Part shown: positions 49,686 through 59,030 of the stretch, in pieces
How positions within the stretch are numbered: position 1 is the stretch's first letter
How the letters are laid out: each line of letters starts with the position of its first letter
DNA from: Norana najaformis
Lineage: Eukaryota; Annelida; Clitellata; Crassiclitellata; Hormogastridae
Assembly (NCBI GenBank): GCA_964023275.1
Contig: OZ029921.1
Coordinates: forward strand, 15,789,306 to 15,853,305
Reading direction: 5' to 3'
Length of the DNA stretch: 64,000 nt
Made by a program: the position numbers and the translations under genes
Notes under the pieces: model-generated
Told to the model about the DNA's origin: nothing
Databases searched by the model: none
Seen by the model: only the letters and a program-made list of their open reading frames with translations

Positions 49686-51289
49686 AGCGGTGTGCTCCTC
49701 GTAAAATATTGATTTGACGAACATGCCAGGCAGTCGATGTTTCCCATACCTGTCACTGGGTCGATAGGGAGAGGGAAATGAATGGGGCTCCAGGTCGGTG
49801 CCGTTTGTTCTGTAGCGGCGCTGTTGATGGAGTACTTTCCAGGGACAGCAGGTCGTCCACAGATGGAACGGGAAGAGGGAAGAGGAGAGGAAGGGGACTG
49901 CGAAAAAGTGATGAAGAGGGAACAGGAGAGGAGGAGCAGAAAACAGGAGGGAATGCAATGAGAGAATGGAGTTGAACGAAAAGCATGACAGAGACACAAG
50001 AAGGTAGAGAGAGAGAGAGAGAAGAGGCAAAATAAAGAGACCAAAAGGACGGTACAAAAGAGAGGGGAGAGAGATAAAAAATGACACAAACAGAAAATGA
50101 GGAGAGTGGAATAAGGGAGGGAGCGAATGTTGCGGCGTTGCATATGGGAATGCTCATCATCGCGCGAATTCAGGCAGCGATCTGTCCGATGACCAATCGA
50201 CCATATCGGTTACGGATCAATGATCGGAAGCAGTTCGGAGCAACTGGAAGTCATGTGACCTTGGAATCGAGCAAAAGAGTTATAGATTGCGGTCATCCAT
50301 GTGCTCTTTTCCATTCCTTCTCTCTGCTTTTAAACATAAAACAGGCGCTGACGTTTTATAATGACATCCTAATACATCTGAACAGAAATAATGTCCAGAA
50401 TAATTAACACATCTGTAAAATCGTTGTTTTGATTTGAATCGCGTGATCAGATCCGATATCTTTCATGTGGAGAGAACGGGCGAAAATGGATTGTTAAGTT
50501 TTGAGTGTGGATGATGGCATGTGATGACTTCTAGTTAACACCTTAGCTTAACTGGATTGAAGCTGTAATTTCTCTAATTTGGGCAGCAGTGGACTTTGCA
50601 CAACAATCGGCTCTAACTAAATAATCCAGTCTAACGTTGAGTCTAAGCGCCTGAAGAGTACAATCAGCAGGCTTGCTATACGGCATGGGTTATAAGATAT
50701 GTTTACGGCCAGCTTTATGGCAGCACTGAATAATTATTCCATACGAACTTCTAGGAATGTCTCTTGGTCCAATTTGTCCAGTACGGAAGACTGATGGAAG
50801 TTTACTGTTGTTTTCTGATGGAACAGTTAGTCTGTGTGTTACGTTTTATAGTTGTCAGAATGTATACAATACGTATTCTAGAACAAATGATGTCTAACTA
50901 TACGATGCTGTAGCTGTGTATTCTGCTTAGTTATAACTGTAGCTGCTTCCAATCACGGACCGTAGAATGAACGCTTGTTAGTAATGTTTCTTAAAAGAAT
51001 GCTAGATAAATTTGCGATAGAGCACGATACAATACAGTATGATGATGTTGACGCAGTGGAAATCCTGCGTCGGCAGATCATCTATTCGATATGGAATACA
51101 ACTGACTTTATACAACATACTATTGTGAGTGCTAGCATAGGTGAAAGTTTTTCTGCAAAAGTACCTAAGATCAGCTAATTCATGGTGGCTCAATCATGGT
51201 CAATTCATTCAGTATTCGTTTATGAAGATAAGCAACATTTGCCATTCAATAAAAGCGACTTTCTTGTTTTTACAGCCAACACACGTGTC

Positions 51290-51331
<42 letters not shown>

Positions 51332-51419
51332 GATGCGTGTACATATAATTATCAAATGCGGAAGGACGCACAATAATAACAAAAATAATAATAATATTAT
51401 TATTGTTGTTGTTATTATT

Positions 51420-51560
51420 ATTATTTCTGCATTTTAAGCGCTATTATCTAATGGCAAAGCATCAATCGATGGCACTGAGGAATTATGAGTGAAGGACTTG
51501 CTCAAGGTCTCTACATAGTAACCGTCTCAGAGGAGGCTCGAATCCGTATCTCGTCGATGT
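51420..51560 (-). mobile_element. SINE, 5'-truncated in its tRNA-like head
   Basis: The minus strand retains GGATTCGAGCC (B box), GTTACTATGTAGAGACCTTG, GAGCAAGTCCTTCACTC, the 3' module GCCATCGATTGATGC and the tail AGCGCTTAAAATGC followed by AAT repeats. Same body type as 14765-14946. Confidence 0.7.
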
Positions 51561-51730
51561 ATATTGTACAAGGCATCAACCGATGGCGCACCAAAATCAA
51601 GCCACAATCAGGTCTCTACCTAGAAAATAAGTCCACTAAGACTGAGAGGCAGTTCATGGTGGATAAGCAATTTGAAAAAGGTAAGTCTCAATTTGATAAC
51701 AAAATGACACAAGCGACTGGTCAGAATCAA
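51550..51730 (-). repeat. SINE-type repeat family, copy 3
   Basis: ACAAGGCATCAACCGATGGC, ATCAAGCCACAATCAGG, CACTAAGACTGAGAGGCAG and GCAATTTGAAAAAGGTAAG match 10425 and 10927. It abuts the preceding SINE. Confidence 0.7.
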
Positions 51731-51782
51731 CAGATACATAATACATACATAATAGATACACAGCAGATATTACTCATAAAGA

Positions 51783-51865
51783 TTCCCCTAATTTTTGTAA
51801 TCCTGAGGGATCATATATACCTCGGGTAAAATAAAATAGAATAATAATAATAATAATAATAATTC
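51783..51865 (-). repeat. CCCGAGGTATATATGATCCC family with AAT array
   Basis: Reverse complement of the block at 61616-61645. The AAT array lies on the expected side. A second AAT/GAT region follows at 51917-51998. Confidence 0.65.
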
Positions 51866-52261
51866 AGAAGACATTCAGTGGACGTCAGAAGTAGAAAAAC
51901 ATATGAAAAACATTTGATGATGATGATGATGATGATAACAATAATGATAATAATAACAAAAATAATAATAATAATAATAATGATATTAGCAATAATAATA
52001 GATATGTATCCACGTTCTAGGTCAGGCAACCGAAAAGCCCGTTCACCAAGAGCAGCACTAGTCTTAGCTATCACCAGAGAAAGGCAATCAGATGACCTGG
52101 TTGAATAATGATAGATCTCGGGAATGAACTCTGATTTCGAGTAGGCCTATTGTGGTTGACCAAAGTTTATTGTTTTATAAACTATAAGCCCCAGCTTGAA
52201 ACAAAGCCTTTGCTGGACAGACGCCAGTGCAAAGATTTAAGTACAGTGGTTATATGCATAT

Positions 52262-53506
52262 ATTTTACTATTAGTTATGGATCTAGCCAAAGAGCTCTAA
52301 ACTTTTTGGAGTTTCTGCATGTTTGATTTTGTGACACCAGTAAGAATCGAGTTACAGTAGTCAAGACGACTGGAGACCAATGTATTTGCCTTGAGGACAT
52401 GTGGATGTAATGCCTAATTCTGCGTATGTCACGAATATTTACGTATGACGACTTACATATACCATTTACATAGTCGGTGAGAGACATAGCAGAATCAAAA
52501 ACAACGCCCAAGTTACTAGCAGCATCAGCCAACTCAACAAGTGAGTAAGCTAGTTTCTAAGATTCAAGTCATTCAAACTTCGTAAGCTGCTGCGGAGTAC
52601 CCATGAGCAGAAAGTTAGTTTTCGACAAGTTAAGCAGTAATTTGCCGCATCCAAGACTGCATCTTGGACAACAACTGCATCTTGGACAACAACTGCATCT
52701 TGGACAACAACTGCATCTTGGACAACAACTGCATCTTGGACAACAACTGCATCTTGGACAACAACTGCATCTTGGACAACAACTGCATCTTGGACAACAA
52801 CTGCATCTTGGACAACAACTGCATCTTGGACAACAACTGCACAGACTCAAATTGTCAAGGGAAATGCAAATCTGAATATCATCCGCACAAAAAGATATCC
52901 TGGCGAGCGATTATCAAGTACTGTACCTAGTTGTGTGGTGCATAAAGTAAGCGAAAGAGGACCAAACACAGAACCCTGCATTAGACGAAATATTACCATT
53001 CAATATACTGACTGGGTGCGTGGACTAAAATAAGTTTCAAACCAATGTAGGTTGAGACCGGAAACCCCAAACCAGCCATGGAGACCATGCAAAAGAAGAG
53101 AATGGCCAACAATAACAAAAGCAGCAGCCAAATCAAGAAGAACAAGTGCTGTCACCCTACCATTATCCATAGAACACATAGTCATTATTAAAAGCTAGAA
53201 GGGCAGATTCTGCTGACTGAAATTTAAACTGAAAAGGTGATATTAGCAAGTTGGAAGATGGTGAGTTTGCATATGATTCATAACTACCCGTTCAAAAATA
53301 TTAGATACAAACTTCAAAGTTGAGATGGGTGTGTAATCAAACAAGTCGCCAAGAGAAGATTTCTTTAGCAGAGGATGAACTATGACATTGGCAACTGCAG
53401 ATGGGAAGGATTCCTCTTGCAAAGAGAAATTGATTATTAGTATAATGGTTGGACTCAAAATATCAAAGCACTCTTTGAGAAGAGCTGTAGAAATGGTGTC
53501 CTATAT
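52262..53506 (-). mobile_element. 5'-truncated LINE reverse transcriptase (CR1-like), degenerate
   Basis: Read 3' to 5' along the plus strand, the minus strand gives the RT blocks in order: LLKECFDIL with SLQEESFPSAVANVIVHPLL (53480-53370), YTPISTLKFVSNIFERVV (about 53330), NGRVTALVLLDLAAAF with FGVSGLNLHWFETY (53165-53030), a worn QGSVLGP-like block (about 52960), CADDIQICISL in place of the usual Y/F-A-D-D (52889 onward), SWMRQ, LNLSKTNFLLMGTPQQLTKF, NLGVVFDSAMSL and LVSSRLDYCNSIL (about 52350). Multiple frameshifts show that it is dead. It is missing the 5' half and the last C-terminal tail. It lies antisense in intron 2. Confidence 0.88.
52657..52836. repeat. 18-bp minisatellite, 10 identical units, inside the LINE
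   Basis: Ten perfect copies of CTGCATCTTGGACAACAA. The unit is partly the LINE's own sequence: the minus-strand CAAGATGCAGTCTTGG motif upstream of SWM. It is therefore a local expansion inside the RT gene after insertion. The unit is 6 codons long, so all frames through it stay open. Confidence 0.97.
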
Positions 53507-53621
53507 ATGATATATATGTAATAAATATTATATATCAAGAAGAAAGCGCTGCATGCAACGGGAATCGACTGAAATTAAAGAAATCATTCTGTCTGCCAAA
53601 ATGATACAGATTCTCCATACC

Positions 53622-53683
53622 CCCGTTTCTTATATGGTCACGAGGTCGGTCATGCGCATGCGCCCGACTGACCGAGAAACGGG
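53622..53683. repeat. Compound hairpin
   Basis: CCCGTTTCT (53622-53630) pairs with AGAAACGGG (53675-53683), GGTCA with TGACC and GTCGG with CCGAC, around a GCGCATGCGC core. A smaller GAAACCC/GGGTTTC hairpin follows near 53730. Confidence 0.8.
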
Positions 53684-54042
53684 TGGACGGAAGGACGAGC
53701 GTCCATGAGATACATGGTATGTTAGTGACTGAAACCCAGCTCCACGGGGTTTCTGTAGGCGCCTTACAAGCTCCCGATAATAATTAGGGAGACCAGGAGG
53801 CTTAAATTAAATAGATCGTCGTAGCTTTTAGGGCCAATTTATGTCGTCGGCCGTCGGCGGGTGGCGACATCTCGTATCGATCGATGGTACGCGTCGCTCG
53901 CCATTTTCACGACACCAACTGGAACCAAACGCTCAAAATTGTGTTTCCGAATTAGGAATAGCGACAGTAATATATCGACATATTTATTATGATCTGGTGT
54001 AACGGATATATCACGATATAGGAGCTCAGATATCTCGTGCCA

Positions 54043-54233
54043 TATATAAAGGCTATGCTCGCGTGACTGTAGCGGCATTAGTGATGGCGTCGTTGTTGGT
54101 CAAGCACGCGATTTGTTCTCTTTCGTATTCGAAGGAATGTTCGAAGGAGGAGAATTTTTCACTCGACGCCGAAGTCCAAACCGCCTTTGGACGATATTTT
54201 TATGACGCGTGTGACGGGAATAATGAAATTTAA
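54043..54233 (+). CDS. TATA box and 49-codon open frame, doubtful
   Basis: TATATAAA (54043-54050) lies 41 bp before an ATG at 54084 that opens MASLLVKHAICSLSYSKECS and runs 49 codons to a TAA at 54231. The composition looks protein-like and the flank is CpG-richer than its surroundings, but I recognise no family. It lies within intron 2, so it could be the start of an unrecognised mobile element or chance. Confidence 0.2.
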
Positions 54234-54729
54234 GAAGACCGCATTCTCTGCGATAGACTATATAATTTATATATATACATATGGTTAAGTATACGGGCGC
54301 AATGTGTAATATATATGGCCGTTTTCTGTAAGCGCAAAATGATCCGTTTATAAATATGAGCGTGACAATTGCCTTTGATATAGGCACATATAAACAAAAC
54401 ATAGACTAGTTGTGCATTAACAGGAACGTATAGACCTAGGATCTGCAGGCCTATATATTCCGTAAATATTTCAGCCAATGCAGACAAAGGTTCGTTAACA
54501 GCATTTAATCTGCACATACATGCTACTGCCGACTTAGACTACGTGGAAAACTGTAATCGCCTTAAATATCAGACAGCTGAGGAATGGTTCTGCGTATGTG
54601 CGCGAGCTTGCTACTGGTGACTTTTCTAGTTATCTCAGCATTGTTTGCAAATGGATGAATGTTCTGTTCTTAATTGCATTTAACACCATCAAAGGTAGTG
54701 CAGAGAGTGCTTCCGATTAGTATCTCTTG

Positions 54730-54761
54730 AAGAGGCGCTATACAATTTCTGATAAACAATT
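54730..54761 (+). repeat. Retroposon tail hosting the DNA transposon
   Basis: GAGGCGCTATACAATTTCTG then ATAAACAATT is a retroposon tail of the common type. The DNA transposon begins directly after it, and sequence resumes at 57390 with ACAATTAAATT. Confidence 0.6.
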
Positions 54762-54989
54762 ACACTGGCCAACAGAAAAAATTTTTTTTTCTTGTTGCCT
54801 TCGGTTTTAGACCTGTTCTTGGGGTAATTTTGGGCGCTGATTCAGAAAATGTCATTGGATTGAGTGCATCAGGTCTAGTTTCTGAGATATCGTCGATTTT
54901 GTAAAGAAAACCCAGTCCACTCTTTAAACGATGTCTTTGGCAAAACTAAAATGTCATAATAAGCTTTATTTATGGCTAATTATAATTCT

Positions 54990-55194
54990 TGCTGATTCAT
55001 ATAATGCCTACATCCTTATAATGTAAAATCAGCATATCTTGCGCGTGCTGAGATATTGCTGATTCAACGAAATAACTATTCCGTAGCCTACAGCATACTC
55101 AGCACTAAATTCATGGCCTCATTTAGAATTTATTTGTGCTTATACAGCGTTTCATGGTTTCGAACTATGTAAATAGATTATGCTGAAGTCAGCA
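54990..55194. promoter_or_regulatory. Seven TGCTGA/TCAGCA motifs (candidate transposase-binding sites)
   Basis: Exact TGCTGA at 54990, 55046, 55057 and 55181, and TCAGCA at 55029, 55099 and 55189, lie within 205 bp. An eighth is in the right terminus (57321), and the left terminus has the variant CGCTGATTC. TTGCTGATTC occurs twice. A random 6-mer on either strand would be expected about 0.1 times here. Confidence 0.7.
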
Positions 55195-55203
55195 TTTATA
55201 GCC

Positions 55204-55270
55204 TATATAAACCGCCTCCTGAAAGCTAGAGCAGCCGCAGTCGTCTTAGGGCATATTAAGAGTTGGTCGC
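55204..55270 (+). promoter_or_regulatory. TATA-Inr(-DPE) core promoter of the transposon
   Basis: TATATAAA at 55204-55211 is followed 35 nt later by an initiator-like GCAGTCGTC (A at 55239), and GGTCGC at 55265 fits a downstream promoter element at about +27. This places the start about 130 nt before the ATG at 55368. A T-rich ACTATTTTTTAG at 55315-55326 could be a splice acceptor in the leader. Confidence 0.55.
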
Positions 55271-55367
55271 AAGAGCAATCTGTGAATGTGAGCATTAAAT
55301 AACTACATGTTCTTACTATTTTTTAGGTTAGTCATTTAATTCCTCAGATGCGAACATCCTTAAGGTT

Positions 55368-56996
55368 ATGGCTACTTCCAGACGGAGCTGCATTAACCAT
55401 CCAGACATATTCTGCTACATTTGTGGGGAATACACACTAAAAGCAAACAGGAAACCGATTTCTGAGTTTGTAAAAAGAGCATATGTAGGTTATTTTGGTG
55501 TCAAACTTGGAGATCAAGATAAGCAATGGGCTCCTCATACAGTATGCAAAACTTGTATTGAACAATTGCGCCACTGGACAATTGGAAAGAGAAGCTGCCT
55601 GAAATATGGTGTACCGATGATTTGGAGGGAACAGATAAACCACTTCGATGACTGTTACTTTTGTATGGTTAATATCATAGGCATCAATCGAAATAATCGT
55701 CACAAGTTGTCTTACCCTGATATACCTTCAGCCAGGAGACCTGTTCCGCATTCGGATATTGTACCAGTTCCACCTTTTCGCGAACTACCTCAGCTCTCAG
55801 ACGATGAGACTTGCATGTCCAATATCGGACAAGATGACGAAAGTGAAGAAAGTGGGGGCAGTGACAGTGATTTCCAATCAACTTCACACAGTGAACGTTT
55901 TGACCAAAAAGAGTTGAGTGATCTGATCAGGGACTTAAATCTTTCCAAAGAGTCCTCTGAATTGCTTGCGTCCAGACTAAAGGAAAAGAATGCACTTCAG
56001 CCTGGAACGAAAATTACAATTTATAGAAACAGAGAAAAGGATTTGCTGCCATTCTTTACCGAAGACAACAACCTAGTATTCTGTAATGACATCAGCAACT
56101 TATTGAAGAAAATTGGTCTGTCGGATTACACCCCAGATGAGTGGCGTCTTTTTATCGACAGTTCAAAACGTAGTCTGAAATGTGTGCTTTTAAATAAATG
56201 CAACAAATTTGGTTCTATTCCAATCGGTCACTCCACCAGGATGAAAGAAGAGTACAATGCCATCTCTTTAGTACTGGAAAAGATAAAATACAAAGAACAT
56301 CAATGGGTAATTTGTGTAGACTTAAAGATGGTAAATTTCCTCCTTGGTCAACCAAGTGGCTACACAAAGTATCCCTGCTTTTTGTGTCTTTGGGACAGTA
56401 GAGCCAAGCATGAACATTGGACAAGAAAAGATTGGCCTTCGAGGAAAGACATGGTGGTTGGAGCTCAAAATGTAATCAAGGAATCTTTGGTGGCACGAGA
56501 TAGGATCATACTGCCACCACTACATATAAAGCTAGGCCTGATGAAACAGTTTGTCAGGGCTTTGAATAAAGAAGGTTCATGCTTCGAATACATAGTACAC
56601 AAGTTACCAGGAATTACAATGGAAAAATTGAAGGCTGGAATCTTCGATGGTCCACAGATCAGGCAACTTATGAATGACCCACTTTTCATACCATCAATGA
56701 ATGAAATCGAATCTTGTGCCTGGTCTTCCTTTGTTCTTGTAACTAAAAATTTTCTTGGCAACAAGAAGGCAGACAATTATGCACAACTAGTAGAGGATAT
56801 GCTTCTTCATTTCAACAAGCTTGGCTGCAACATGAGCATTAAAGTCCATTATCTCCACAGTCACTTAGATCGCTTTCCAGAGAATCTTGGTGACTTCAGC
56901 GAAGAGCAAGGTGAAAGATTTCACCAAGACATCAAAACAATGGAAAATCGATATCAGGGAAGATGGGATGCACACATGATGGCAGACTATTGCTAG
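55368..56996 (+). CDS. Transposase-like protein (premature TAG at a Trp position)
   Basis: 542 codons; an in-frame TAG at 55329 limits the start to this ATG. N-terminal zinc-binding region: C16-x2-C19, C60-x2-C63, then H92 and C96-x2-C99. An acidic Ser-rich linker follows at about 145-170. The catalytic-like core has FIDSSKRSLK with D264, ICVDLKMV with D318, the zinc-like CFLCLWDSR (C337, C340) with H348/H350, and GERFHQD with E516, a plausible D-D-E triad with the C2H2 insertion seen in several cut-and-paste transposases. Related multicopy genes that I remember end MMADYCW and continue. Here TGC is followed by TAG, after which the frame stays open to a TGA at 57071. The copy is therefore probably a recent null allele, or the stop is a single G-to-A change or sequencing error. 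Confidence 0.8.
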   Translation: MATSRRSCINHPDIFCYICGEYTLKANRKPISEFVKRAYVGYFGVKLGDQDKQWAPHTVCKTCIEQLRHWTIGKRSCLKYGVPMIWREQINHFDDCYFCMVNIIGINRNNRHKLSYPDIPSARRPVPHSDIVPVPPFRELPQLSDDETCMSNIGQDDESEESGGSDSDFQSTSHSERFDQKELSDLIRDLNLSKESSELLASRLKEKNALQPGTKITIYRNREKDLLPFFTEDNNLVFCNDISNLLKKIGLSDYTPDEWRLFIDSSKRSLKCVLLNKCNKFGSIPIGHSTRMKEEYNAISLVLEKIKYKEHQWVICVDLKMVNFLLGQPSGYTKYPCFLCLWDSRAKHEHWTRKDWPSRKDMVVGAQNVIKESLVARDRIILPPLHIKLGLMKQFVRALNKEGSCFEYIVHKLPGITMEKLKAGIFDGPQIRQLMNDPLFIPSMNEIESCAWSSFVLVTKNFLGNKKADNYAQLVEDMLLHFNKLGCNMSIKVHYLHSHLDRFPENLGDFSEEQGERFHQDIKTMENRYQGRWDAHMMADYC

Positions 56997-57183
56997 AATA
57001 TTATGCGCGATTGTTCCGGCAGATGCCACACTCGGAAATCGTACAAAAGGAGCTTCTTCGGTGTCGAATGACTTGAAATTTTTATAACAAACTTGTTCTG
57101 TTTGGTATCATATAAGAACAGTTTCAGGTACTACCATTTTCTTTTAAGTATTCGTATTATTATGTTTATTTAGTGTATCACAT

Positions 57184-57189
57184 AATAAA
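57184..57189 (+). terminator. Poly(A) signal AATAAA of the transposon
   Basis: AATAAA about 110 nt after the extended frame ends at 57071 and before the right terminus. Position and strand fit the transposase transcript. Confidence 0.6.
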
Positions 57190-57802
57190 TTGAGCACTAC
57201 ATAATTATAGCTATAGCCTTATGTTTTATGGGCGAGCAGAGGCAAGGACTGGTATATGGCATAATGTTCTATATCTCGAAAACTAGACCTGCTGGGAGAA
57301 AACTGGTGCCTTTTCTGGAATCAGCAGGTCAAATATACCCAGAAACAGTTCTAACATTTGAGGCAACAAATTATGTGTTGACCAGTGTTACAATTAAATT
57401 ATTTGTCAGTTGTAACATTTGTAACAAATGTAATTATAGCAGTATGCATGTATAGAATATGTTGACCTTTTATCTCGCATAACTTGAAACAGCAGTCACA
57501 GTTCGCATAACAGCTAAGCAAATAATTTTAGTATGGTTTAATTATATGCATATTTGGAAATATTGATTGTTAACACTGCACCTTGCACAATATATATTGC
57601 TTGCAACTTGATTAACATAATATTATTCGAAGAATGGCTAAAACCTAAATAATTTTTACATTTATCTTCACAGACCTTAAATGACTCGTAGATTATCCCT
57701 AGCTGATAACGTGGAAGGCCTTATAAGAATTTGGATTGCAACTGTTATCCCTGAAGCTGCGAATGCCAACTGATATTTACAAGTTAGTTTGATTATTTGT
57801 AG

Positions 57803-57870
57803 AGACAGCAGCTGTTATCAATGTCTGCTTCTGCTTCGTCAGCATAGGAACATCATTCAATACAAAGAAA
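57803..57870 (+). CDS. Exon 3 of the secreted cysteine-rich protein gene
   Basis: Acceptor GATTATTTGTAG|AGAC and donor GAAA|GTAAGA bound a 68-nt exon. With the two bases carried from exon 2 the first codon is CGA (Arg), then DSSCYQCLLLLRQHRNIIQY and KE. The motif C-Y-x-C-x(6)-H-x-N-(I/V)-x-Q-Y-K-E is the next block of the family in the correct order after exon 2. It enters in phase 2 and leaves in phase 1. A second AG at 57807-57808 would keep the frame and delete two residues, so alternative acceptor use is possible. It is too short to appear as a conventional open reading frame. Confidence 0.82.
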
Positions 57871-59020
57871 GTAAGATAAAATATATCAAATTTCTTTTAA
57901 CAATGCACATAAAATAACATATTTCTAGTTCTTGCATAGGTCCGCTTACTTCTTTGCACAATGGTATAATTTCCTTGCGATAACATTTAGTCGAACTCGT
58001 AACTTATGATGTGATTTGCAATGAGATCCGAAGTCCCTTCAACAGGGAGTCTCATATTGTGTCGTGCAATCGGCCATTTATATAGCGCAGTTTTATAGGC
58101 TCTTGGCAGCGCCATGCATTCAAAGTGCAGCTTACGTCTTAAGCAGCAACATTGGCGGAGCTAGATGTGAACGACCGCTATGTGATATTCGCTCTTAAGT
58201 TAGCGAATTAAGGCAAGTCGAAAACTGAAGAAGCCTTTCGTGGCAACCAAGATGGACACTTGAATGAAGAAGCCTTTCCTGGCAACCAAGATGAACACTT
58301 ACTAAGGACTTGCTCAAGTCTTTGACATAATCGTCGGCTAATGCAACTGTAAAAAGGGAACTAATATATAGCGCAATATTTGACGGGTCGCTGCACTTAG
58401 CGAGGAAAACATAGAAACGAAAACGACCATAAAAGCAACAATTAAAACTTACACGCAGGTAAAAGTGCCCTGAAGCAGTAGGTTACGAACAGAAACCTCT
58501 TCATACGAGACGCCAGTAATAGAACGGTGACTGAAGGTGGAAACCTGGAAAGAATTGCCACGACTGATCAAGAACACGACTCAGGAGGTGACAGAAAAGA
58601 GAATGATAGGCGCGAATCGACTGTACTGGAAGAAGAGCATCTACGCAGAACAGACAACAAACGATACAATAAGAAAATCAACGTATACAGAGAAACGCAA
58701 GAAATAGAAACCGGTGGTTTGCTGGATAATAGATATACTGTACATATAAACGAAGAAAAAGAAATGCGGAAATAGACGAAGTGAGGGATCGAGGGAGTTA
58801 TTGATGTTTGGTAGGCCGTGATTTCGCCTATAGCGCTTTCTCCTTTCTTTTTCCTTCTGCAGTCCTTCCGATGTCGGCACTTTTCTTTCCTTTTCTTTAA
58901 ATATGCCGGTGTCTACTAAACGTCGTTTAGCAAAACCGTCTTTCGTGTGCAACATTATTTTCCAACATCACATGACTGTTCTTATCGTCAAAACTATCAT
59001 CACTGAGTCATTCAATCACT
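57871..59020. other. Intron 3, 5' part with retroposon tails and a short tandem duplication
   Basis: Minus-strand tails with TATAGCGC near 58085 and 58373. A 36-bp segment (58226-58261) is repeated at 58265-58300 with two differences. GGACTTGCTCAAG near 58308 belongs to the SINE body seen at 51490. A good acceptor-like TTTCCTTCTGCAG ends at 58860 but leads into no matching frame. Confidence 0.5.
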
Positions 59021-59030
59021 GTCATCTCTG

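Larger units (their letters stand above)
46170..51419. other. Intron 2, 5' part: no further exon recognised
   Basis: Unique sequence with scattered repeats. A hAT-like terminus CAGGGCCGGATTAACC sits at 46902, but no partner end was found. A GT run (51293-51330) and an AAT run (51370-51426) are present. Purine-rich frames around 49750-50100 have no motif. Confidence 0.4.
54762..57389 (+). mobile_element. DNA transposon with imperfect ~130-bp inverted termini
   Basis: The left end (54762-54890) and the reverse complement of the right end (57389-57262) share, in order, ACACTGG-x-CAACA, TTGTTGCCT, CTGTT-x-TGGG, CTGATTC, AGAAAA, CAGGTCTAGTTT and GAGATAT, with substitutions and small indels. ACAATT lies directly before the left end (54756-54761) and directly after the right end (57390-57395), a candidate 6-bp target duplication. 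Inside are a promoter, a 542-codon transposase-like frame and a poly(A) signal, all in the same orientation as the host gene. I cannot assign the superfamily with confidence. Confidence 0.82.

Noticed and set aside
55288..55326. 39-nt leader intron (AAT|GTGAGC to TTTTTTAG) in the transposase transcript
   Set aside because: The splice motifs look fair, but 39 nt is too short for an ordinary animal intron. A more distant donor is more likely if the acceptor is used at all.
57228..57455. Small plus-strand frame after the transposase gene
   Set aside because: It lies across the right inverted terminus of the transposon and is explained by that structure.
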